Source: Bacteroides sp. OF04-15BH
GTDB taxonomy: Bacteria; Bacteroidota; Bacteroidia; Bacteroidales; Bacteroidaceae
NCBI RefSeq assembly: GCF_003477995.1
Contig: NZ_QUEM01000034.1
Coordinates: forward strand, 1-39,205
Reading direction: 5' to 3'
DNA: 39,205 nucleotides
Shown: positions 7,599 to 14,411 of the stretch, one piece after another
Layout of the letters: every line of letters begins with the position of its first letter
Position numbering within the stretch: the stretch's first letter is position 1
Notes under the pieces: generated by a model
The model's database searches: none
Told to the model about the DNA's origin: nothing
The model's input: the letters and a program-made list of their open reading frames with translations, nothing else
Position numbers and translations under genes: made by a program

Positions 7599-9213
7599 TT
7601 GTACGTAATCTTTCCAATGCTTTTTTTGCATCGCTACTAGCTTCACTGTCATTTTCAGAACATTTTGTGTACCATTCCTTTGCTTTTCCTATATTAGCAG
7701 AAACCCCTAAACCATCTTCATAAAACTTAGCCAGTTCAAACATTGCCTCTCCATGTCCTTCTTCTGCCGCTTTTAAGAAAAACTTAAATGCTTCTGAATA
7801 ATTCATTTCACTTTTATAGATAACACCTAAACACCATGCAGCTTCGCTCACACCACCAATTGAAGCTTTCTTATAATATGTTTTTGCTTCATTAAGGTCG
7901 CGATCTACTCCTAAGCCGTTTTGATATAAATAACCCATTGTATAGCAAGCCTCACTACTATTCTTTACTTCTTTTTTTAATAATTTAAAAGCCTTTTTGT
8001 AATATTTCTCAGATTCATCTTTATCATTAAATGGATAAAGTCCATTTACATAAATATTTCCTAGTTTGACATACGCTTTAATTACTCCTTTATCTGCCGC
8101 TGCCATGTAATAAGCATAAGCCATTGGCAAAGAAACATATGTGTCATCCGAACCAAACTCTAATTCTTCACCCCGTTCATATATTTCTTCATCCTTCATG
8201 CTTGACGAAGCGGAAGCAATAACTTTTCTTGAGTTCTCAAAATCTTTTTTACTCTCAGCTGCAACTCCTAGTCTCATTAATGCGATTCGGGCATCACAAT
8301 ATAATTTTTTAGAATATTTAACCGATTCTTTATAATAGTGAATTGCCTTAGAAGTATTTGCAGGCACCCCATGACCTTGTTCATAAAAATCACCGATAGC
8401 ATACAAAGCCTTTGAACGGAACAGATGATTGTCTTTGTCACACATTTCAAAATATCTCAGAGCTTCCTTATAATCTGACGCATTTTTATAATATAGCCCC
8501 ATAGGATAAGCACACCAAAGAAAACCGCTATCTATTGCCTTGGTATAAAAATGTATCATCAGTTCAGAATCCCTCTCTACCCCCTCTCCATACTGGAAGG
8601 CCATTCCCATATAGCCGTAAGCCTTGTCATATCCCCTATTGGCCAGATAACTGAACAAACGATATGAAAAATTATAGTCTTCTTTGCGATAAAAGTTTAA
8701 CGCTTCATCATAAATACCGTCTAAATCATTCAAGACATCCAAATGGCTGACACCGGTAGAAACAAGAGTATAAATATCTTTTTGTGCCTTTTCCATTTCC
8801 GAAATAAGCGAATAAAAACTAGCTTTTATAATCTCGGCATCCTGACAAAATATATCCGCACGGTAGGAATATGAATTTTCCATGCAATAAAGTTTTATCA
8901 GTTTATGTTGCGCAATAGCAGAAATACAATTATTCAGACTTTTTTTATTGTAGTCCTCATCATAAGAATACTGACAATAAAGCGATACCAAATAGGAGTC
9001 TTTCCAATTCTTATTTATAATAAAATAATAATTTGTATCATCTTTAGAAAATTTAACATCACCATCTTTATCAATCTTGGGTGAAAAACCTTCTTCCGTA
9101 AGATATTTAACTAAATCCAAACGAATTTCAAGTTGCTTATTATCAAATTCTTGTGAAAATCCAGTCAGGACAGATACAAAACATAAAATAATTATCAAAA
9201 ATATTTTTCTCAT
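7579..9213 (-). CDS. Exported Sel1-like repeat protein with N-terminal domain shared with next gene
   Basis: This 544-aa protein has a signal peptide ending near 'GFSQ' (residues 1-21). Residues about 24-150 form a small alpha/beta domain homologous to the whole mature 147-aa product of 9224-9667; for example 'VKYLTEEGFS' matches 'AKYLNSEGFS', and the central and C-terminal patterns also match. Residues about 165-540 hold roughly eight Sel1-type TPR-like repeats ('YGYMGMAFQYGEGVERD', 'YAIGDFYEQGHGVPANTSKA', 'YTMGYLYQNGLGVDRDLNEA', 'FELAKFYEDGLGV'). Sel1 repeats form a solenoid for protein-protein contact, so this is a likely periplasmic scaffold. The stop codon overlaps the start region of the next gene (6585-7598), and the upstream gene ends 10 bp away. 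Confidence 0.9.
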   Translation of the reverse strand: MRKIFLIIILCFVSVLTGFSQEFDNKQLEIRLDLVKYLTEEGFSPKIDKDGDVKFSKDDTNYYFIINKNWKDSYLVSLYCQYSYDEDYNKKSLNNCISAIAQHKLIKLYCMENSYSYRADIFCQDAEIIKASFYSLISEMEKAQKDIYTLVSTGVSHLDVLNDLDGIYDEALNFYRKEDYNFSYRLFSYLANRGYDKAYGYMGMAFQYGEGVERDSELMIHFYTKAIDSGFLWCAYPMGLYYKNASDYKEALRYFEMCDKDNHLFRSKALYAIGDFYEQGHGVPANTSKAIHYYKESVKYSKKLYCDARIALMRLGVAAESKKDFENSRKVIASASSSMKDEEIYERGEELEFGSDDTYVSLPMAYAYYMAAADKGVIKAYVKLGNIYVNGLYPFNDKDESEKYYKKAFKLLKKEVKNSSEACYTMGYLYQNGLGVDRDLNEAKTYYKKASIGGVSEAAWCLGVIYKSEMNYSEAFKFFLKAAEEGHGEAMFELAKFYEDGLGVSANIGKAKEWYTKCSENDSEASSDAKKALERLRTNDGKGL

Positions 9214-9223
9214 AACATCAATC

Positions 9224-9667
9224 TTATTCAGTTAATAAATCATATGCACTTTGTGTCTGACGATACATATCACCGAAAATATATTCAAATGTCGATATAT
9301 CTTGCACATATGCTTCCGCAGATAAGACAATCGCATTTTCCAGACAAAAAGCTTTTACTCCATATTTGACATTGAAGTCATTCAAATTCTCAAAAGCCTT
9401 GGCCTTTGTCAATGAACTATCATATTTAACATAGCGACGAAAACGTACATACAAAGGTTTGGTATCTTCTTTACTGATCTCCAGATAATAAACAGCATCT
9501 CCACTTTTCAATTTCAGTCCATCATCCTGATACTCAACACTGAATCCCTCCGAATTCAGGTATTTGGCCGCATCAGAACGAAAGGCATTTTGAATCTCAT
9601 TATAATCTTGTGCAAAAGCTATAATGCAATTAAACACAAACAGTAATGTAAAATATAATCTTCTCAT
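9224..9667 (-). CDS. Small exported protein, stand-alone copy of the Sel1 protein's N-terminal domain
   Basis: This 147-aa protein has a signal peptide (MRRLYFTLLFVFNCIIAFAQ, cleavage after AFAQ). The mature alpha/beta domain begins with a helix containing 'AAKYLNSEGFSVEYQDD' and continues through strands 'LKLKSGDAVYYLEIS' and 'YVRFRRYVKY'. The same arrangement opens the adjacent 544-aa Sel1 protein, so one gene likely arose by duplication or domain capture. The helix-strand order recalls small YbjN/secretion-chaperone-like folds, but I would not assign a family. It is probably periplasmic and may form a heterodimer with the Sel1 protein's N-terminal domain. It sits 5 bp after the stop of the trypsin-like protease gene. 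Confidence 0.8.
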   Translation of the reverse strand: MRRLYFTLLFVFNCIIAFAQDYNEIQNAFRSDAAKYLNSEGFSVEYQDDGLKLKSGDAVYYLEISKEDTKPLYVRFRRYVKYDSSLTKAKAFENLNDFNVKYGVKAFCLENAIVLSAEAYVQDISTFEYIFGDMYRQTQSAYDLLTE

Positions 9668-9672
9668 AGTTC

Positions 9673-12228
9673 TTATTTACTAGTAATATTTCTTTTTTCA
9701 TTAATTTCTTTTATCAGATCATATAAATACGTCGTTCGTACTCCATATTTAATATTCGTATCTCCATATCCAGAATTATGAACCCCAACCAATTCTCTAT
9801 TCTTGTTCAATACAGGACTACCGCTTGAACCACCAATATTAGCCATATTATATTGAATACGATACTTATCATTCGTAGATGATATATTTCCTTTAAAATG
9901 CTGAGGATGAATACCTAAATCCGTTCCGGCCAGATCTGCCCCAGCATTATAACCAAGTACCCATACTTCATAATCCTCATTATTCTCATTATTATCCGCA
10001 AACGGATCTTTTCGAGGTACTTTAAAGATATATGCGTCTTTAGGCATGATCTTTTCTTTTTCATTCAACTGAATAATAGCCACATCATTAGACATAACAT
10101 CACCTGGTTTTCCTGATGCCAAACAAGTACACGGATGAAATGCCCGATCATCATAAGTTTTAATCATGGAATTATCGAATGCAACAAATACATCGCAATG
10201 TGTTTCCACTTTATAATTACTCAATTTCATGATCTGGTCAAAATATCGGGACATATTCTTATAATAATCCAATGAGTCCTGCAGTTCATCCATAATCTGG
10301 CGATTGTTTTCACTCAGATGTCTAAGTGCCGAATTCTGGTTCATTATCTTTTGAAGTTCCTGAACTCTTTCCTCCGCATACTCCTGATTTTGGACAAAAT
10401 ATTGTTTTAACATAGAAACAATCTGTTCCTCTGGGGGAATCGGATCTGCGACATGTCGGTTTGTTGCAATCAATCCATCCTTAGAGATAAAAAATCCGGT
10501 ACCCCAAGAATAGCTGATTTTAGCTTCTCTCTTATCAAATGTTGCATTTAATATTTGCCTCTCATTCGGGCTGTAATTGAAATACAAGCAGGAATATCCT
10601 GTTTTTTCGGGCAATCCTGTTGAAACAGAGTAAAGCTCTTCTGTTTTTATCAGTACCACCCCTTTATTCAATTCTTCCCATGTTGGTGTCTTATCCATAA
10701 AACTATAGATACCCCATCCTAACAAAAGCAATATCGGCAACAGAAGCAGCCACATCCAGTTCAGTTTCGGAAATGTTCCTTTGCTCTGTAATTTTATGAA
10801 GTATTCTGACATATCCTGAGAAAACTCCAGATTATGTCTTATGGGATTCTTTCCCTTACAGATAATGTTCAACGGAATCAAATTTCCCTGAAATACCTCA
10901 GCCGGAAACTCGGCACGTCCATCCATTCCGGTTTCCTTTCTACAAGGAATATCCCCGGAAGCAGTTTCTATCATCGCATTCGGAATAGGGCGTCCTTTTT
11001 TATCCACCAAAGTGATTCCTATCATTTTTTTTCCGGTCGTAGAAACCCGGAAAACATACGGTTTAGAATCATTCTGACCGACAAAAAACTCTTCACTGTT
11101 CGCATAGTTCGCCGTATCGACAACAATGAATTTCTGTCCATCCGTAAGAAGCGGCAACTGGAGCATTCCGTCATTTCCAGAATTATACAGAGATTCCTGT
11201 CCTCCGATAATGATCTTTACATCATAATTCTGCACGGTATGCCCTTCATGATCCTCAATAAAAAGAGTCGGTGCATACCGGGTCAGCTTTTTGATATAAG
11301 TGTCATAATATTCAATTCCAGATACTACCTCAATATTTCTTTCCGGAACGCCATTAAGATTGGGAAATACCACCCCGAATACATCCGAGTAATTCAGATC
11401 TCCCACTTCCACACACCCCTGTTCGTCTGTAAGCTCAGACTTGTCTCCGTGCGATGTACGAATCAAAACAGTCTCATTCGTAACCGGATTGGTGTGTTGG
11501 TCCATAACCCGTAATACTACATGTTGTTTGGGCGTTTGTTTCTGCTTTCCTTCGGGAGACACTGGATTTTCCGGAGATTTTTTTTTCTCTTTTATATCAT
11601 CATCCTCTATTTCAGGATCTTTTTCCCCCCCCTCATGCTTTTCTTTCTTTTCGGATTTCTGCTCCTGTTTCTTTCCGTTTTTCTCTTCGGGAGATTTTTT
11701 ATCATCCTCCGGAAATTTATCCGAACCAGGATTATTCTCCGGGCCGTCTTCACTTCCGTCTGTGTTTTTAGGCATGGACTGTGGCTTCTTAACCATGCGT
11801 CTTACAAACCCGTTATTAAAATCCGCAGAAGTCGTTCTTGCATACCGGCATCCCCAACCGGCCAGAACAAAATCATATTGACCGTCTGTTTCCGCATAAA
11901 AAACAAAGCTCGCATCCGGCACTTCCAATATATCATCCACATAAGCCGTCAGTTCCGAAGAACTTTTCAAATCTTTGGCAATCTGCCGGATTTTCTTTCG
12001 GAATTCCGCTTCCAGCACCGGACGTACTTCTTCCGGTGCGTCACTCATTCTACGAAAATCCCGTTCGCGATCTGTATACCAGATCGTATTTGCTGATTTC
12101 GTTTCCAAATCAGCAAATACCGATGCTTTGCCACCCAATAACATTTTCAGACGGGCAAAGACATTATTGTAATTGAGATTCAGCCGAAAGCTCAACTCAC
12201 TATTGTTTATTTTTACAAGCTGCTTCAT
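9673..12228 (-). CDS. Membrane-anchored trypsin-like (S1) serine protease with N-terminal adaptor domain
   Basis: This 851-aa protein is laid out as follows. Residues about 10-130 are the adaptor domain shared with the DUF805 and subtilisin proteins (W50, 'AGWGCRYAR'). Residues about 145-235 are a Lys/Glu/Pro-rich linker. Residues about 236-480 contain three carboxypeptidase-regulatory-like beta modules ('VVLRVMDQHTNPV', 'LFIEDHEGHTVQNYDV', 'ITLVDKKGRPIPNAMIET'). One membrane helix spans about 491-510. Residues about 520-850 are a trypsin/HtrA-type protease with H592 ('TNRHVAD'), D715 ('SNDVAII') and S802 ('GGSSGSPV'). A helical insertion of about 75 residues lies between the His and Asp. No PDZ domain follows. 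Topology suggests adaptor and beta modules in the cytoplasm and protease in the periplasm. The linker is encoded across an 8-G run that could slip. Confidence 0.9.
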   Translation of the reverse strand: MKQLVKINNSELSFRLNLNYNNVFARLKMLLGGKASVFADLETKSANTIWYTDRERDFRRMSDAPEEVRPVLEAEFRKKIRQIAKDLKSSSELTAYVDDILEVPDASFVFYAETDGQYDFVLAGWGCRYARTTSADFNNGFVRRMVKKPQSMPKNTDGSEDGPENNPGSDKFPEDDKKSPEEKNGKKQEQKSEKKEKHEGGEKDPEIEDDDIKEKKKSPENPVSPEGKQKQTPKQHVVLRVMDQHTNPVTNETVLIRTSHGDKSELTDEQGCVEVGDLNYSDVFGVVFPNLNGVPERNIEVVSGIEYYDTYIKKLTRYAPTLFIEDHEGHTVQNYDVKIIIGGQESLYNSGNDGMLQLPLLTDGQKFIVVDTANYANSEEFFVGQNDSKPYVFRVSTTGKKMIGITLVDKKGRPIPNAMIETASGDIPCRKETGMDGRAEFPAEVFQGNLIPLNIICKGKNPIRHNLEFSQDMSEYFIKLQSKGTFPKLNWMWLLLLPILLLLGWGIYSFMDKTPTWEELNKGVVLIKTEELYSVSTGLPEKTGYSCLYFNYSPNERQILNATFDKREAKISYSWGTGFFISKDGLIATNRHVADPIPPEEQIVSMLKQYFVQNQEYAEERVQELQKIMNQNSALRHLSENNRQIMDELQDSLDYYKNMSRYFDQIMKLSNYKVETHCDVFVAFDNSMIKTYDDRAFHPCTCLASGKPGDVMSNDVAIIQLNEKEKIMPKDAYIFKVPRKDPFADNNENNEDYEVWVLGYNAGADLAGTDLGIHPQHFKGNISSTNDKYRIQYNMANIGGSSGSPVLNKNRELVGVHNSGYGDTNIKYGVRTTYLYDLIKEINEKRNITSK
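11625..11632 (-). repeat. 8-G homopolymer (coding strand) in the protease linker
   Basis: The plus strand reads eight C in a row, so the coding strand has GGGGGGGG followed by AAAAA. It encodes the 'HEGGEKD' part of the charged linker (about residues 198-204) of the trypsin-like protease. A one-base slip would separate the N-terminal adaptor domain from the membrane helix and protease. In AT-rich DNA this run is conspicuous; the next longest G run I saw in the array is seven. Confidence 0.85.
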
Positions 12229-12236
12229 AACCTATC

Positions 12237-13028
12237 CTACCAATCAAAGTTTTCAAATTCTACCGGATAAGACTCAACCAATTGTTTCTTAACCTCTTCA
12301 AAATTATCCACATTCTTCCCTGTGTATTTGGCAACAAAAGTATTAAGAGCTTTTTGAGCGTATGGAATCCTATTTATATATTCCAAATCCTCATCATTTT
12401 GAAGTTGCATTATAATCTCGCCTCTCGTTATCCTTGGTTTGTCTCCTATTATTCTCTTAATTTTTCTGAAAACCCGAGCCAAATCAAACATTGTATAAGA
12501 ATAATCCAATATTCCGTTTTTTAGTTGATCATATTCCTTACGATGTTTTTCCAATGGTTGTGCGATTGTTGTATCCGATAACCAGTCACAAAATGCCTTA
12601 TTATCTGCCTCTCGATAACCAACATAGGTACTTTCCAACATATCCAGAATCTTCAGATAAGTTTCTGCAAGATTATTTGAGGGGAATTGTTTCAGAACCT
12701 TACCCACTTCGTCTTTGTTTTCATATATGGTAGAAATAGAACTATATTGACTTAGATAACCCTTCAGTTCCTCTTCTGTCATTTCCGGTTTTTTCCTCTT
12801 TTCATATCTGGCAACCAAATCCCGTTTTTGGTGATAATCTTCAGAAAGTTTCTCACATCGAGCTTTCAAATAATCAACAATGGCCGGGGCACTTTCTGTA
12901 ACTTTCTTCAACTCCTTTGCTGTAGGCTTTTTCAGCTTTTCTTCTGTTTCTGATGATTTACTTTGTGCCGATATAGAAATACCATAAAGAGAGAAAACAA
13001 TGATATAGATTATTCTTTTCATATTCAT
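12237..13028 (-). CDS. Exported helical protein of unknown function
   Basis: This 263-aa protein has a signal peptide ending around 'SISAQ' (residues 1-21; M3 is an equally possible start). The mature part is almost wholly helical and charged, with coiled-coil-like segments ('LKARCEKLSEDYHQKRDLVARYEK', quoted only as an amphipathic helix) and a C-terminus 'YPVEFENFDW'. I recognise no domain. It is one of three consecutive small envelope genes (12237-14407) between the 842-aa GAP1-like protein and the trypsin-like protease. Gaps are 2-8 bp, so these are probably translated from one message and may form a periplasmic subcomplex. Confidence 0.72.
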   Translation of the reverse strand: MNMKRIIYIIVFSLYGISISAQSKSSETEEKLKKPTAKELKKVTESAPAIVDYLKARCEKLSEDYHQKRDLVARYEKRKKPEMTEEELKGYLSQYSSISTIYENKDEVGKVLKQFPSNNLAETYLKILDMLESTYVGYREADNKAFCDWLSDTTIAQPLEKHRKEYDQLKNGILDYSYTMFDLARVFRKIKRIIGDKPRITRGEIIMQLQNDEDLEYINRIPYAQKALNTFVAKYTGKNVDNFEEVKKQLVESYPVEFENFDW

Positions 13029-13030
13029 TT

Positions 13031-13579
13031 TTAATTATCTGTTTTTACATCTTTAATATCAAATCGTTCCTCATCAAGCTCACCCTGACTTTTACCATGA
13101 GTCCTTTTTTTTCTTGACACTGTTTTCGCGACGTCATTTTCTTTTGAAATTTTCACTCCTTGTTTATCCGGATCAGCAGGGACAATTCCTACGGGTTCAA
13201 CATCATCTGCCGGACTCTCTTCTGCATTTCGTAAAGCATCCTCTAGTAGCGTGTATAAATCTCCGTCAAAATTCCGATCAGTATCATCCAATAATTTTTG
13301 TATCACACTTTTCGTCGCTCCATTTTCAATGGCCTTCTCGCAGATTTCCCGCCATGATGATTTCAGACTATCCAACCGAAAATTCATTTTTTCTATAGAA
13401 TCATTCAATGCACTAACAGAATCATACAAGAAAGCAATTTCTTTGCAATAGTCAATAGCTTTATCTAATTGGGCGCTACTTTCATCTTTTTTGTCCTCTG
13501 TTTTCTTTTCTGCAAAGACTGATAATCCCGCAAAAAACATACAAAATACGATTAATATCCTGCTTTTCATTTTACTCAC
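13031..13579 (-). CDS. Small exported helical protein
   Basis: This 182-aa protein has a signal peptide (residues about 4-23, ending 'SVFA'). A short helical hairpin follows (about residues 35-125: 'LDKAIDYCKEIAFLYDSVSALNDSIEKM', of which the heptad-like Leu/Ile spacing matters), then a disordered, charged and proline-containing tail. The family is unknown. The start is placed at 13579, three bases after the stop of the 281-aa gene, and the stop is two bases before the next gene. This tight packing suggests stoichiometric co-production with both neighbours. A periplasmic bridging role is only an inference. Confidence 0.68.
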   Translation of the reverse strand: MSKMKSRILIVFCMFFAGLSVFAEKKTEDKKDESSAQLDKAIDYCKEIAFLYDSVSALNDSIEKMNFRLDSLKSSWREICEKAIENGATKSVIQKLLDDTDRNFDGDLYTLLEDALRNAEESPADDVEPVGIVPADPDKQGVKISKENDVAKTVSRKKRTHGKSQGELDEERFDIKDVKTDN

Positions 13580-13582
13580 TCA

Positions 13583-14407
13583 TTAATTATTAATATTAGT
13601 CACAAATTCCGCCAATCTCTCTTTTGCCGATTCATTGGTAGAAATCTTATTAAAATGAATCTGATCTTCCAACAAACGGACAAGATCACCAGTAGCCGTA
13701 TAATGCTGTTCTATCGCACGCCCCAGATTATGATAGTACTGCCGCTCAGCCCGACTGCGGTCAGCAGGTAAATTGGCAACTTGCGCTTTAATTCGATTGT
13801 TCTTCACATAGTGCGACTGAAAATACTTCATGCCTCTAATCCTACTCTGTTGCGCTTCAGCAGAGCGGCCGGAAAAGGCACGCAATGGATTTGAATACTG
13901 GGCGTTGCTTCCAAAGCCGACAAGAGACTGAAGGATTTGCTTATATCCCGACAACAGAGCAGCTGTTTCTGTCAAATTACTATTCGTACCAAATGTTGGA
14001 ACCTTTTTTTCCAGGAAAGCCACAGCATTCTCATATTCTTGAATTTTCTTATCAGAATAAGTGCTCTGCTGAAAATGTTTATCGGCACTGCCAAATAAAG
14101 AGCTGCAGGATAAAGAAAAAAGATATTTCTTCAAAACTCTTTCTTCATCATCATTAATCAGATCCCCTTTACTGGTTTTCCGGTCCATACGGATACCATC
14201 TTCTATCTGCTGATAGCCTTCCGTACTCCATTTTCCATCCTGACACAATTGTTCAATTTTGGTTTTCCACTCCTTAGCCTGCACAGAAGTCACTTCAACA
14301 TCTGTATCTGAAACAGACGCTTCGGAAGACTTAGGCTTGATTGTCAATAGAGCGTAAATTGCTCCAATAATCAAGACTGCTATAATTGATAATTTTATGA
14401 TTTTCAT
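13583..14407 (-). CDS. Signal-anchored helical protein
   Basis: Two in-frame ATGs exist, at 14428 and 14407. I prefer 14407 (MKIIKLSIIAVLII) because a GGAAG sequence lies 8-10 bases upstream, the membrane anchor then starts at the N-terminus, and the overlap with the 842-aa gene's stop (14412) disappears. The longer start would give 281 aa and a 17-bp overlap. The protein has one N-terminal membrane anchor (about residues 4-22) and a helical soluble part of about 245 residues containing 'RSRAERQYYHNLGRAIEQHY'. No family was recognised. It follows the 842-aa bitopic protein directly and is probably a periplasm-facing partner of it. Confidence 0.7.
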   Translation of the reverse strand: MKIIKLSIIAVLIIGAIYALLTIKPKSSEASVSDTDVEVTSVQAKEWKTKIEQLCQDGKWSTEGYQQIEDGIRMDRKTSKGDLINDDEERVLKKYLFSLSCSSLFGSADKHFQQSTYSDKKIQEYENAVAFLEKKVPTFGTNSNLTETAALLSGYKQILQSLVGFGSNAQYSNPLRAFSGRSAEAQQSRIRGMKYFQSHYVKNNRIKAQVANLPADRSRAERQYYHNLGRAIEQHYTATGDLVRLLEDQIHFNKISTNESAKERLAEFVTNINN

Positions 14408-14411
14408 ATTT

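Noticed and set aside
10834..12176. Several overlapping plus-strand frames opposite the trypsin-like protease gene
   Set aside because: They are Ser/Phe- or Arg/Ile-rich shadows of the charged linker and beta modules, and the real gene is fixed by its catalytic triad and adaptor domain.
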